Origin: Actinomycetota bacterium
Lineage (GTDB): Bacteria > Actinomycetota > Geothermincolia > Geothermincolales > RBG-13-55-18
NCBI GenBank assembly: GCA_028697145.1
Contig: JAQVFR010000001.1
Coordinates: forward strand, 124,001 to 188,000
DNA: 64,000 bases
Reading direction: 5' to 3'
Shown here: positions 29,291 through 38,416 of the stretch, piece by piece
Numbering within the stretch: position 1 is the first letter of the stretch
How the letters are laid out: every line of letters starts with the position of its first letter
Position numbers and translations under genes: made by a program
The notes under the pieces: generated by a model
What the model was told of the DNA's origin: nothing
Databases searched by the model: none
Seen by the model: only the letters and a program-made list of their open reading frames with translations

Positions 29291-30271
29291 TCAGCTCTTT
29301 CCGCGTGCGGTCTTCTTGCGGGCCCGCGACACCCTCACCAGCCCGGATACGGGCGTGATGCGCAAACCCTTCTCCTCGAGACGGTCCAGGATGAGGTTCA
29401 TTCCCAGGGAGTCGGACACTATGTGTCCGGCGATGATCACGTTTATCTTCTGCTTTTCCGCTTCATCCTTGTGTTTCTCGGAGTAGTGCATGGCCACTAT
29501 GGTCCCCACTCCGGCGTCCGCCAGTTTCTCCAGCACCTCCTGGGGGCCCTCGGTACCGCCCGTCATGTCCACCATGATCTTGCCCGCGCGGTTTTCATTT
29601 CCGCCCACGATGGCCACGGGCCCCGCCTGGATGCGGGCAGCGGCCTGGTATTCGGGTATCTCCAGCAGCAGGTCGATGACCTCTCCCACCGTGCGCGGTT
29701 TCTTGCGGCCGAGATAGTCGTTGAGGTAGGAGTACACCTGGTTGTCCGCGACGGTATGCATGCTCATGAACGGGATGTCGAGGAGCCGGGCGACGTCCAG
29801 GGCGCGCTCCACGTTGCGGGGAAGAAACGCGCGGTATATCTCCTGCATGCGCTTGCCGATGAGGGCTTCGCCGACGTTAATGGGCACGCCGTGGCGGTAC
29901 CACTCGTCCGCCTGCAGAGCCATGACCTTGTCGAGGTTTATCAGTCCCTGTCCCTCGGGATGATGGCTGATGATGAGGTCCACCGCCTCGCCCTTCTCGC
30001 GCAGGCGGTCGGCGAGGAGGACCTCCGGGGCCTCCATGTCCACGCCGACAAGCGCCGACCTCACCTCGGTCTTGGGGTCACCCACCAGGATGCGTGAGTC
30101 CGGGAAGGGGTTGTCGAGGCTGTCCATGTCGAAGTATTGCTTCTCCTTATCCGTCAGCTTCTCGTACTTCTCCCGGTTCCGCTGCAGCAGGCGCTTGATC
30201 TCCGCCTTGCCGCGCGGGTCCTTTTCTATGCCCATCTGCACGGCCAATTTCATAATCTCCTCGAGCTTCAA
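29291..30271 (-). CDS. NIF3-like (DUF34) metal-binding protein
   Basis: A 326-residue protein of the NIF3/YbgI-like superfamily. Metal ligands appear as ISHHPEGQG (H103, H104) and a C-terminal AGHIVSDSLG motif, with a central GTEGPQEVLEKLADAGVGTIVAMH segment. An unusual N-terminal ~55 residues with a helical, charged character (EIKRLLQRNREKYEKLTDKE) are not part of the usual NIF3 core. The family binds a dinuclear metal centre and has been proposed to act on nucleotides or folate-like compounds, without a settled reaction. It is the middle gene of a minus-strand run with the RemA-like gene upstream. Confidence 0.8.
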   Translation of the reverse strand: MKLEEIMKLAVQMGIEKDPRGKAEIKRLLQRNREKYEKLTDKEKQYFDMDSLDNPFPDSRILVGDPKTEVRSALVGVDMEAPEVLLADRLREKGEAVDLIISHHPEGQGLINLDKVMALQADEWYRHGVPINVGEALIGKRMQEIYRAFLPRNVERALDVARLLDIPFMSMHTVADNQVYSYLNDYLGRKKPRTVGEVIDLLLEIPEYQAAARIQAGPVAIVGGNENRAGKIMVDMTGGTEGPQEVLEKLADAGVGTIVAMHYSEKHKDEAEKQKINVIIAGHIVSDSLGMNLILDRLEEKGLRITPVSGLVRVSRARKKTARGKS

Positions 30272-30327
30272 CTCATACCTCCTTGCTCGAAACGGCTGTT
30301 CCCCGACGTGGCTCGCGTCCGTGAGGC

Positions 30328-30726
30328 TCAGGAAGCGAAAAGCGATCCCTGATCGAACTCATCCCCCTCCTCCTCGCGGGAGAGCACGCGCCTCACCCGC
30401 AGGATGAGGTCGTCCATGTCCAGCCCCGTCTCCTCCCGGATGCTGCGGCGCAGAATCGGACCCACCCTCTCCATCTCGTGCAGCACTCTCTCCAGCATGC
30501 CCACTGCCTGAGAGGCCTCGTACTCCTCCTGGGAGATGGCCAGGTCCTTGATGAGCGCTTCCTCCGAACGCGAGGCCACCACCGGTTCCTCGCGGCCCTC
30601 CACGTAGACATAGGTGCGTCGCGCGGGCCCACGGTCATCTCCAATGGGTTCCAGCCCGATTATCTTGTCGGAGCGGTAATACTTACCATATCCCAGGGGT
30701 ACGATCTCGTTACGCCTTATCTCCAT
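30328..30726 (-). CDS. Small protein with RemA/DUF370-like N-terminus
   Basis: A 132-residue protein. Residues 8-60 (VPLGYGKYYRSDKIIGLEPI, then an RTYVYVEGREEPVVASRS segment) resemble the small DUF370/RemA fold, whose Bacillus member binds DNA and activates matrix genes including the tapA-sipW-tasA operon. The similarity is weak and judged by eye. The C-terminal half is helical and charged (MLERVLHEMERVGPILRRSIREE). The ATG at 30726 follows GGGAGGG; the frame is open to 30786. It lies 56 bases before the NIF3-like gene and about 6 kb from the SipW/TasA-like locus. Confidence 0.5.
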   Translation of the reverse strand: MEIRRNEIVPLGYGKYYRSDKIIGLEPIGDDRGPARRTYVYVEGREEPVVASRSEEALIKDLAISQEEYEASQAVGMLERVLHEMERVGPILRRSIREETGLDMDDLILRVRRVLSREEEGDEFDQGSLFAS

Positions 30727-30858
30727 GCCAACCCTCCCCCATCTTCCCGGTCCTTTTTCAGCGCCTTCCCGCCGACCCCGGCCCACCAGCCTCCATCCCC
30801 CTTAAACCGGCGTCGACCATATTATATGAGCTTTTGCCGCCCCCGGGGTAGCGCCTTG

Positions 30859-32604
30859 TCATCCACGCCTGCGCCCCTCCCACAGCCACGCCATCAGCTG
30901 CTCGGTGTCCATGGCGTTGAGCACGTCACCCTTCTCCAGCCATCCCCTCCTCGCCGTGGCTACCCCGTAGAGCATGAATTCCAGGTGCTCGGGGCGGTGA
31001 GCGTCGGTACCCAGCGCGATCCTTACCCCCGCCTCTCTCGCCTCTGCGAGGTGCTCCGCCGCCAGGTCAAGGCGGTCCGGAAAGGCGTTGAGCTCCAGGG
31101 CGGTCCCGGTCTCACGCGCCTCCCTCATCACCGCTCGCAGGTCCACGTCATAGGGGGGCCGCTGACCGATCAACCTCCCCGTGGGATGGGCTATCACCTT
31201 GACGTGGGGGCTGCGCATGGCTCTCACTATGCGCCGGGTGATGCGCTCGCGGTCCTGCTTGAAGCCCCCGTGCACGGAGGCGACGACCACGTCCAGAAGG
31301 GAGAGCAGCGCGTCGTCGTAATCCAGGCCGCCCTCGTTGTCTATGTTCAACTCCGTCCCCGCCAGGAGGGTGACGGGTGAGTCCCCCGCCTCGTTCAGGG
31401 CCCGTATCGCCTCTACCTGCTTCTCCAGCCTGTCGCGGTCCAGGCCTCCCGCTACCTTGAGGCTTGCGGCATGGTCGGTTATCGCCAGGTAGCGGTATCC
31501 CAGCTCCTCGGCCGCCTTCCTCATCTCCTCCAGGCTGGCGATGCCGTCGCTGTATTCCGTATGCGCGTGCAGGTCTCCCAGGATGTCGCCACGCTCGACA
31601 AGCAGGGGCAGCGTGCCGGAGATGGCCGCCTCCACCTCCCCGCGGTTCTCCCTGAGTTCCGGAGGCGGCATTGCCATTCCCAGTATCCCGTACACCCCCT
31701 CCTCCGTCTCTCCCGCCAGGCGGCGGTCGCCTGCGACCCTGAACACGCCGTACTCGTTTATCTTCATGCCCTTTTTCTTGGCGATCTCCCGCAGGCGCAC
31801 GTTGTGCGACTGGGAGCCCGTGAAGTATTGCAGCGCCGCCCCGAATTCGCCGGGCAGGACTACCCGCAGGTCGACCTGGGGACCGGAGCGGGTGACGATG
31901 GAGCTCTTGGTCTCCCCACGAAGCAGGACCTTCTCCACGTTGGGCAGGGAGCAGAAGGCATCCATCACCTCGGTGGAGTCATCGGCCATGACCAGGATGT
32001 CTATATCCCCGATGGTCTCCTTCATGCGGCGCAGGCTGCCCGCCGGGGTGACGGTCAGGCCGGGGATCCTCTCCAGCATCATGTCCCCTATCTCCTCCTG
32101 CATGCGGCAGGCCTGGTGCAGGAGGAGCCTTCCCGCTACTGTCTGCATGTGGTCGATGCCCTCGAGGATGTTTGATTCCGCCTTGGGCCCGAGGCCGGGA
32201 AGCCCGGCGAGCAAGTGCTCCTCGGCCGCCTGGCGAAGCTCGTCGATGGTCCGCACGCCCAGCTCGTCATATACGAGTTTGGCCCTCTTCGGGCCGAGGT
32301 TGGGCACCTGCAGCAGGGTTATGAGTTCAACGGGCACCTCCCCCTTGATCTCCTCCAGCTTGGAGATGATCCCTCTTTGCTTGAACTCGAGTATCTTTTT
32401 GGCTATGCCCTCACCTATGCCGGAGTACTTGCGCAGCTCCTTTACCTCGTCCAGTGCGAGGAGTTCCTCGCCGTGCGATCTCACCACCTCAGCGGCGCGA
32501 TGATAGGCATTGACCTTGAACCGCACCTCTCCCTTGATCTCCGACAGCTCTGCGAGTTCCTCGAAGGCCGCGGCCAGTTCCTCTGCGTCGCCCAATACGG
32601 CCAC
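30859..32604 (-). CDS. polX: DNA polymerase X with PHP domain
   Basis: A 581-residue protein: an N-terminal helix-hairpin-helix region (KYSGIGEGIAKKI; LPGLGPKAESN), a family X nucleotidyltransferase core with the metal-binding DIDILV motif, and a C-terminal PHP phosphoesterase domain (about residues 345-580, motifs GDLHAHTEYSDG, ITDHAASLKV, GTDAHR). In bacteria PolX fills short gaps during base-excision repair, and the PHP domain supplies 3' phosphodiesterase/exonuclease activity. The start is a GTG at 32604 with GGGAAG close upstream; a TTG nine bases further is an alternative. Its 5' region runs into the tandem repeat at 32748-33036. Confidence 0.93.
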   Translation of the reverse strand: MAVLGDAEELAAAFEELAELSEIKGEVRFKVNAYHRAAEVVRSHGEELLALDEVKELRKYSGIGEGIAKKILEFKQRGIISKLEEIKGEVPVELITLLQVPNLGPKRAKLVYDELGVRTIDELRQAAEEHLLAGLPGLGPKAESNILEGIDHMQTVAGRLLLHQACRMQEEIGDMMLERIPGLTVTPAGSLRRMKETIGDIDILVMADDSTEVMDAFCSLPNVEKVLLRGETKSSIVTRSGPQVDLRVVLPGEFGAALQYFTGSQSHNVRLREIAKKKGMKINEYGVFRVAGDRRLAGETEEGVYGILGMAMPPPELRENRGEVEAAISGTLPLLVERGDILGDLHAHTEYSDGIASLEEMRKAAEELGYRYLAITDHAASLKVAGGLDRDRLEKQVEAIRALNEAGDSPVTLLAGTELNIDNEGGLDYDDALLSLLDVVVASVHGGFKQDRERITRRIVRAMRSPHVKVIAHPTGRLIGQRPPYDVDLRAVMREARETGTALELNAFPDRLDLAAEHLAEAREAGVRIALGTDAHRPEHLEFMLYGVATARRGWLEKGDVLNAMDTEQLMAWLWEGRRRG

Positions 32605-32747
32605 CTTCCCGATCCTCTTCGTGCTTCACCCTGTCATTAGTATATCCATTAACCCATGATGCTTACCCGCATTGTGCCCTGGATCGTAGCGAAGCGTGTT
32701 GAACGCGGCGCGAGGGCCGTCACCCCCGGGCCCGGGCCTGACCTGGA

Positions 32748-33036
32748 CCCGTCTGCGCTGCCACCAGCCCGGGAACTACCGGGTCGGTCGCAGCGAGGCC
32801 TTGCGAGCGAGACCGTTACCCGGAGGCCCCGGGCGGGAAGAAAACCCGTCTGCGCTGCCACGTGCCCGGGGAACTACCGGGTCGGTCGCAGCGAGGCCTT
32901 GCGAGCGAGACCGTTACCCGGAGGCCCCGGGCGGGAAGAAAACCCGTCTGCGCTGCCACCAGCCCGGGGAACTACCGGGTCGGTCGCAGCGAGGCCTTGC
33001 GAGCGAGACCGTTACCCGGAGGCCCCGGGCGGGAAG
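32748..33036. repeat. Threefold tandem repeat of 97/98 bp
   Basis: Units start at 32748, 32845 and 32943 with CCCGTCTGCGCTGCCAC; the second and third differ from the first by one inserted G and a two-base change. Each unit contains a stem-loop built from CCGGGTCGGTC and GACCGTTACCCGG, and longer pairing of CCCCGGGC with GCCCGGGG across units. It lies between polX and argH. The period is not a multiple of three, so it does not encode a repeated peptide. Confidence 0.9.
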
Positions 33037-33062
33037 AGATGCGGCCTGGGCAGGCGCATGGG

Positions 33063-34442
33063 TCATGGCGTCTGCTTCTCCAGCCAGGCGCGCGCCTCGC
33101 GCAGCGCCTGCTCCACCCTGGCGGGGGCGGTCCCTCCCGGCAGGTCACGCGCGTTCACGCATGCCTCGAGGGTGAGATGATCGTAGACGTCCTCGCCGAT
33201 GAGGGGCTCAAAGGACCTGAGATCCTCCAGGCTGAGTTGCCCGAGGCCGACGCCCTCGTCCATGCACTTGCGCACCAGCCTTCCCACCGTCTCGTGGGCT
33301 CGCAGGAAAGGGACGCCCTTGCGCACCAGGTAATCGGCGAGGTCGGTGGCGTTCGTGAACGCCGCCGCCGCCGCCTCACGCATGCGCCCGGTATCAAAGG
33401 ACGCCGACTCCAGGGCGCGGGAGGTCACCTCGAGCATTGAGAGGGTCTGGTCCGTGGCGTCGAAGAGGCCCTCCTTGTCCTCCTGAAGGTCGCGGTTGTA
33501 GGTGAGGGGTAGGCCCTTGAGCATGGTCATCACCGCCACCAGGTGCCCGACCATCCTGCCCGTCTTCCCCCGCACCAGTTCCGCCACGTCGGGGTTGGCC
33601 TTCTGGGGCATGATGGACGATCCCGTGGCGTATGCCTCGTCCAGCGACAAGAAGGAAAATGGCGGGGTCGACCACAGGATGACCTCCTCCGCCAGCCGGC
33701 TGAGATGCACCGCGGCCATGGCGCAGACGTAGAGATAATCGGCCACGAAATCTCGGTCGGAAACCGCGTCCATGGAGTTGGCGCTCGCGCTCCCGAAACC
33801 GAGTTCGTCCGCGATCATATCCCGGTCCAGCGCGTAGGTCACCCCGGCCAGGGCACCGCTTCCCAGGGGACAGCAATCGATACGGCGCCGCGCCTCCTCC
33901 ATCCTCCGCGCGTCCCTCTTTAACATCTCGAAGTAGGCCATCAGGTGGTGGGACAACAGCACCGGCTGCGCCGGTTGAAGGTGCGTGAATCCGGGCATGA
34001 TGGCGCCGAGGTTCTCCTCGGCCTTCACCAGGACGACCCGCATCAGCTCCAGCAGGCGCAGGCAGATGCGCGCCGATGAGTCCATGAGGTACAGGCGCAT
34101 GTCCGCGGCCACCTGGTCGTTACGGCTGCGTCCCGCCCGCAGCTTGGCCCCGGCGTCACCGATCCTCTCCACCAGTGACCGCTCCACCGCGCTGTGTATA
34201 TCCTCGTCGCCTGAGAAACGAAAGCTGCCCTCCTCCATCTCCCCCCTCACGTCGCGCAAGGCGGTCACGATGTCCTCTCTCTCCCGTTCCGAGAGCACAC
34301 CGCACCCCTCCAGGGCGAGGGCGTGCGCCTCGCTGACCGCGAGGTCGTACAGGGCAAGGCGCCGGTCGAAGGAAAGGGACGAGCTGAAGGTGTGCACCAG
34401 CCCCTCGGTCTCTTTCTCGAACCTGCCTCCCCAGAGCTTCAT
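33063..34442 (-). CDS. argH: Argininosuccinate lyase
   Basis: A 459-residue enzyme that splits argininosuccinate into arginine and fumarate, the last step of arginine synthesis. The N-terminus (KLWGGRF) and the fumarase/lyase signature GSSIMPQKANPD are present; other family blocks are TVGRLVR and RSRNDQVAADMRLYL. Length is normal for the family. It is the final gene of the operon, 25 bases after argG, with a GAGTAGGAAG ribosome site. A tandem repeat lies downstream. Confidence 0.96.
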   Translation of the reverse strand: MKLWGGRFEKETEGLVHTFSSSLSFDRRLALYDLAVSEAHALALEGCGVLSEREREDIVTALRDVRGEMEEGSFRFSGDEDIHSAVERSLVERIGDAGAKLRAGRSRNDQVAADMRLYLMDSSARICLRLLELMRVVLVKAEENLGAIMPGFTHLQPAQPVLLSHHLMAYFEMLKRDARRMEEARRRIDCCPLGSGALAGVTYALDRDMIADELGFGSASANSMDAVSDRDFVADYLYVCAMAAVHLSRLAEEVILWSTPPFSFLSLDEAYATGSSIMPQKANPDVAELVRGKTGRMVGHLVAVMTMLKGLPLTYNRDLQEDKEGLFDATDQTLSMLEVTSRALESASFDTGRMREAAAAAFTNATDLADYLVRKGVPFLRAHETVGRLVRKCMDEGVGLGQLSLEDLRSFEPLIGEDVYDHLTLEACVNARDLPGGTAPARVEQALREARAWLEKQTP

Positions 34443-34467
34443 CTTCCTACTCGCTTTCCCGGGTTGT

Positions 34468-35667
34468 TCATTCCCCGCCGCCCTGCTTTATCCCCCACAC
34501 CTTGAGGGGCAGCCCCCAAAGCTCTATAAAACCCTCGCTGGAGCGGTGGCTGAACTCGTCGGCGCGGTCGTAGGTGGCCAGGGAATAGTCATACAGCGAA
34601 TACTCCGACTGCCTCCCCACCACGGTGCAATTGCCCTTGTACAGCTTCACCCTCACCTGGCCGCTCACCTTCTCCTGCGTGGAGGTCATGGCCGCCACCA
34701 GCGCGGTGCGCAGCGGATCGTACCACAGTCCGTAATAGACCAGTTCGGCGAACTTCGCCTCCATGAGCGGCTTGAAGTGCATGGTCTCCCTGGTGAGGGT
34801 GAGTGACTCCAGGGCGCGGTGGGCCTCGATGAGGATGGTGGCGGCGGGTGCCTCGTATATCTCCCGCGATTTTATTCCGACCAGGCGGTTCTCGACCATG
34901 TCGATGCGGCCCACGCCGTGTTCGCCGCCCAGCTCGTTGACCTTCGCGATGAGCTCGACCAGCCCCATCTCCTCTCCGTCCAGGGCGTTCGGACGCCCGG
35001 CTTCAAAGGATATCTCGAGGTAAAGCGGCTCGTCCGGGCTGGACGAAGGGTCCACCGTCCACTCGTAGGCATCGTCGCGCGGCTCCACCATGGGGTCCTC
35101 CAGGACTCCCGCCTCGCAGCTCCTGCCCCACAGGTTCTCGTCCACGGAATATGGGCTCTCCACCGTAACCGGCACCGGGATGCCGTGCTCCTGCGCGAAG
35201 GCCATCTCGTCCTCTCGCGACATGTTCCATTCTCGCAGGGGTGCGATGATCCTCAATTCCGGCCCCAGGGCCATGGTGGTGAGGTCGAAGCGGACCTGGT
35301 CGTTGCCCTTGCCGGTGCAGCCGTGGGCCACGGCTGCGGCGCCCCGCCTCACGGCCTCCTCCACCATCGCCGCCGCTATGAGAGGGCGGGCAAGGGAGGT
35401 GGCCAGCGGATACTTGCCCTCGTAGAGGGCATTCGCCTGCAGGGCGGGCAGGACGAAGTCCTCCGCGAAGCGTTCCCTGAGATCCAGCGTTACCGCGTCC
35501 ACCGCTCCCACCTGCAGGGCTTTGACGCGGATGGCTTCCATGTCCCCCGGTTGTCCCAAGTCCGCCGCCAGCGCCACGACCTGCATGTCGTACCTGTCCT
35601 CGAGCCACTTGATGGCCACCGAGGTGTCCAGTCCTCCGCTGTAAGCCAGGATGACCGTTTCTTTCAT
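34468..35667 (-). CDS. argG: Argininosuccinate synthase
   Basis: A 399-residue ATP-dependent ligase joining citrulline and aspartate. The PP-loop SGGLDTS (10-16) opens the protein and the family block TGKGNDQVRFDL lies near the first third; VENRLVGIKSREIYE is also conserved. The ATG at 35667 follows AGGAGCGGAAAC; the longer frame to 35724 is not conserved in the family. It follows argR after 66 bases in the arginine operon. Confidence 0.96.
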   Translation of the reverse strand: MKETVILAYSGGLDTSVAIKWLEDRYDMQVVALAADLGQPGDMEAIRVKALQVGAVDAVTLDLRERFAEDFVLPALQANALYEGKYPLATSLARPLIAAAMVEEAVRRGAAAVAHGCTGKGNDQVRFDLTTMALGPELRIIAPLREWNMSREDEMAFAQEHGIPVPVTVESPYSVDENLWGRSCEAGVLEDPMVEPRDDAYEWTVDPSSSPDEPLYLEISFEAGRPNALDGEEMGLVELIAKVNELGGEHGVGRIDMVENRLVGIKSREIYEAPAATILIEAHRALESLTLTRETMHFKPLMEAKFAELVYYGLWYDPLRTALVAAMTSTQEKVSGQVRVKLYKGNCTVVGRQSEYSLYDYSLATYDRADEFSHRSSEGFIELWGLPLKVWGIKQGGGE

Positions 35668-35733
35668 GTTTCCGCTCCTGTTCCTCTTTCCCACGCCCAT
35701 CGGGCGCGTTCGTGTTACCTCCACGTTCCGCGC

Positions 35734-36189
35734 TCACCCGGCCATTCCGCCGAGGCGCTCAGCCAGGTCCTTCGCGCCGAAATCCTCCCTCACCACCGCC
35801 AGGATGGTGTCGTCGCCCGCCACCGTCCCCGCGACCTCCTCCAGCCTTGCGCGGTCGAGGATGGCGGCCATTGCCTGCGCGTTTCCCGGCGCCGTGCGCA
35901 AGATGACCACGTTGCCGCTGGCCTCGATGGCGATGACGAAATCCCTCATCCCGCGGCGCAGCTCGTCCCCGCCGCGGGGGCTGTTGTCCTCGCCGGGAAA
36001 ACCATAGACCAGCCCTCCATTCCTCCCGCGCATACGCACCGCGCCCATCTCCCGCAGGTCCCGGGATAGCGTCGACTGGTCGGCCTCGATCCCCCGCGCC
36101 GTGAGCATCTCCACGAGCTCTCTCTGGTTCGACGGCGGATCGCTCTCCAGCAACTCCCTTATGATATCCCTTCTCCTGCGCTTATCCAC
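35734..36189 (-). CDS. argR: Arginine repressor
   Basis: A 151-residue regulator. The N-terminal winged helix includes NQRELVEMLTARGIEADQSTLSRDLREM, and the C-terminal arginine-binding and hexamer domain has the GTVAGDDTILAVV motif. With arginine bound it would repress the operon by binding the palindrome at 41660-41701. The GTG at 36189 has GGGGGACTGGC upstream; the frame is open to 36246. It lies 16 bases after argF. Encoding the repressor within the operon gives it autocontrol. Confidence 0.95.
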   Translation of the reverse strand: MDKRRRRDIIRELLESDPPSNQRELVEMLTARGIEADQSTLSRDLREMGAVRMRGRNGGLVYGFPGEDNSPRGGDELRRGMRDFVIAIEASGNVVILRTAPGNAQAMAAILDRARLEEVAGTVAGDDTILAVVREDFGAKDLAERLGGMAG

Positions 36190-36205
36190 GCCAGTCCCCC
36201 CAGGT

Positions 36206-37132
36206 TCATCTCCCGGCCAGCAGGTCCAGCAGGGCCGCCTGCGCATGCATCCTGTTCTCGGCCTGGTCCCATACCACCGAGTGCGGCCCGTCCATCACCT
36301 CGTCGCTGATCTCCTCGCCGCGGTGGGCGGGGAGGCAATGCATGACGATGTACCCGGGATCGGCTGCGGCCAGAAGTCCCGCGTCCAGGCGGAAAGGCTC
36401 CAGGGCGCTTTTCTTGGCGCCGTCCTCTTTCTGCCCCATGGAAGTCCATACGTCGGTGTAGACGATGTCGCATCCGCTTACCGCCTCCACCGGATCGTTT
36501 ACCACCCTTATGGGTCCCCCTCCCGCCAGGCTGCGGGCGCGCTCCATTATAGCGGCGTCCGGCTCGTATCCCGCGGGACATCCCGCCGTGAAAGCCATGC
36601 CCGCAAGCGCGCAGCCGAGGGCCAGGGAGTTGGCTACGTTGTTGCCGTCGCCCAAATACGCGAGGCGCAGTCCCCGCAGCTCTCCCTTGTGCTCCCGCAC
36701 CGTCATGAGGTCTGCGATTATCTGGCAGGGGTGTTCCAGGTCGGTCAGGGCGTTGATCACGGGCACCTCGGCCGCCCGCGCCAGCTCCTCCACTTCCGCA
36801 TGGGCGAAGGTGCGCAAGGTAATGGCACCTGCATAGCGCGACAGCACCCTGCCCGTGTCCCCCACGGTCTCGCCCCTGCCCAGCTGCAGCTCGGACGCGT
36901 TCAATGCCAGGGGATGTCCTCCCAGATGATATACCGCCGCCTCGAAGGACACCCTGGTGCGCGTAGATGGTTTCTGGAAGACGAGGGCGACGACCTTCCC
37001 CTCGAGGCTGCGCCGCACCCCTCCCTTCCTCAGTGACGCCTTGAAATCGTCGGCGACATCCAGCACCGCGGACATCTCGTCGGCGTCGAGGTCGGCCACG
37101 CTGATGAAATCCCTTCCCTTCAATTTCGCCAT
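36206..37132 (-). CDS. argF: Ornithine carbamoyltransferase
   Basis: A 308-residue transcarbamylase producing citrulline from ornithine and carbamoyl phosphate. The carbamoyl-phosphate site STRTR is at residues 56-60, the ornithine loop is near VVMHCLPAHRGEEISDEV, and the domain block YLGDGNNVANSL is present. The ATG is two bases after the argD stop, with GGAGGTG upstream. The family includes anabolic and catabolic types; the operon shows that this one is biosynthetic. Confidence 0.95.
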   Translation of the reverse strand: MAKLKGRDFISVADLDADEMSAVLDVADDFKASLRKGGVRRSLEGKVVALVFQKPSTRTRVSFEAAVYHLGGHPLALNASELQLGRGETVGDTGRVLSRYAGAITLRTFAHAEVEELARAAEVPVINALTDLEHPCQIIADLMTVREHKGELRGLRLAYLGDGNNVANSLALGCALAGMAFTAGCPAGYEPDAAIMERARSLAGGGPIRVVNDPVEAVSGCDIVYTDVWTSMGQKEDGAKKSALEPFRLDAGLLAAADPGYIVMHCLPAHRGEEISDEVMDGPHSVVWDQAENRMHAQAALLDLLAGR

Positions 37133-37134
37133 CT

Positions 37135-38361
37135 CTACACCTCCCCCGATGTCCCCTGGCGGGGTCCCCCGGGCAGCAGCTCTTCAAGGACCTCCACCAA
37201 TCCGTCTACCTCGTGGGTGGATATCGACAGCGGGGGGAGGAAACGCAGGATCTCGCCGCCGATGTTGTTCACCACGTACCCACGCTCCAGGCACGCCAGC
37301 ACCACCTCGCGGGCCGCGCTGCGTTTCAACTCGATGGCCAGCATCAGCCCCTTGCCTCTTACCTCCCTTATCTCGCCCGTGCTCCCCTCCAGGTCCCGCA
37401 GGCGACGCTCGAAATGGGAACCGACTCTGGCCGCGTTATCAACCAGTTGCTCCTCCTGCAGCACCATCATCAACGCCAGCGCCGCCGCGCACACCACGGG
37501 ATTTCCCCCGAAGGTGCTGCCGTGGTCCCCGGGGGCGAACCCCCCGGCGGCCTCCTCGGTCGCCAGCACCGCGCCTATGGGCAGGCCGCCCGCGAGGCCC
37601 TTGGCCACCGTCATCACGTCAGGCGTTATGCCGTATTGCTCGTGGGCGAACAGGGTGCCGGTGCGCCCCATGCCGGTCTGCACCTCGTCCAGGATGAACA
37701 GCGCGCCCTTCCTGTTGCATATCTCGCGCGCTCCCCGGAGGTAGGGCTCATCGGCCACGTATACTCCACCCTCTCCCTGCACCGGCTCCAGGAGCACGGC
37801 GCATGTTGCCTCGTCCACCGCCTCCTCCAGAGCCTCCAGGTCGTTGAAGGGCACGTGGTCGAAGCCCTGGGGCAGGGGCAGGAAAGGCCCGGCCTTGGCC
37901 GGCTGTCCCGTCGCGGCCAGCGAGCCGTAGGTGCGGCCGTGAAACGACTTGAGGGCGGATACCACCTTGTATCTCTCCTCCCCCCTGACCTCGCGCATGA
38001 ACTTGCGCGCCAGCTTGATGGCCGCCTCGTTGGCCTCGGTGCCGCTGTTGCAGAAAAAGACCTTGTCCGCGAAAGTGCAGCCCGCCAGCCTCTCGGCCAG
38101 CTCGCCCTGGGGCTGCGTGAAATAAAGGTTGGAGACGTGGATCAGTTGCGAGACCTGGCGCGCCACTGCCGCAATGATCTCCGCGTGGCAATGCCCGGCC
38201 ACGCACGCTCCGAGGCCGGAGACGAAGTCCACGTATTCCCTGCCGCCGTCGTCCCACAGGCGCGTGCCGTGTCCGTGCGTGAACAGGACCGGCAGGCGGC
38301 TGTAGTTTTCCATGAGGAATTCTCTTTCCTGGCCTCTGGCCTTCTCCAGGTCGTATTCCAT
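37135..38361 (-). CDS. argD: Acetylornithine aminotransferase
   Basis: A 408-residue PLP enzyme of the class III aminotransferase group. PLP site features are FCNSGTEANEAAIKLARK, the aspartate in FILDEVQTGMGRTG and the lysine in TVAKGLAGGLPIGA; it makes N-acetylornithine from acetylglutamate semialdehyde. The ATG at 38361 has GGAGG six bases upstream. It follows argB after 55 bases. It could also act on succinyldiaminopimelate, as some ArgD enzymes do. Confidence 0.95.
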   Translation of the reverse strand: MEYDLEKARGQEREFLMENYSRLPVLFTHGHGTRLWDDGGREYVDFVSGLGACVAGHCHAEIIAAVARQVSQLIHVSNLYFTQPQGELAERLAGCTFADKVFFCNSGTEANEAAIKLARKFMREVRGEERYKVVSALKSFHGRTYGSLAATGQPAKAGPFLPLPQGFDHVPFNDLEALEEAVDEATCAVLLEPVQGEGGVYVADEPYLRGAREICNRKGALFILDEVQTGMGRTGTLFAHEQYGITPDVMTVAKGLAGGLPIGAVLATEEAAGGFAPGDHGSTFGGNPVVCAAALALMMVLQEEQLVDNAARVGSHFERRLRDLEGSTGEIREVRGKGLMLAIELKRSAAREVVLACLERGYVVNNIGGEILRFLPPLSISTHEVDGLVEVLEELLPGGPRQGTSGEV

Positions 38362-38416
38362 TATCGTCCTCCAATGTCTGAGCCACGTGATCCTGGCTGC
38401 GGTGACGCCGCCGGGG

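Noticed and set aside
32748-33036. CRISPR array
   Set aside because: The units are contiguous and nearly identical over their full length; there are no unique spacers and no cas genes.
32656-33180. Open frames with repeated peptides over the tandem repeat
   Set aside because: The repeat period is 97/98 bases, so the same peptide appears in different frames; this is a product of the DNA repeat, not a gene.
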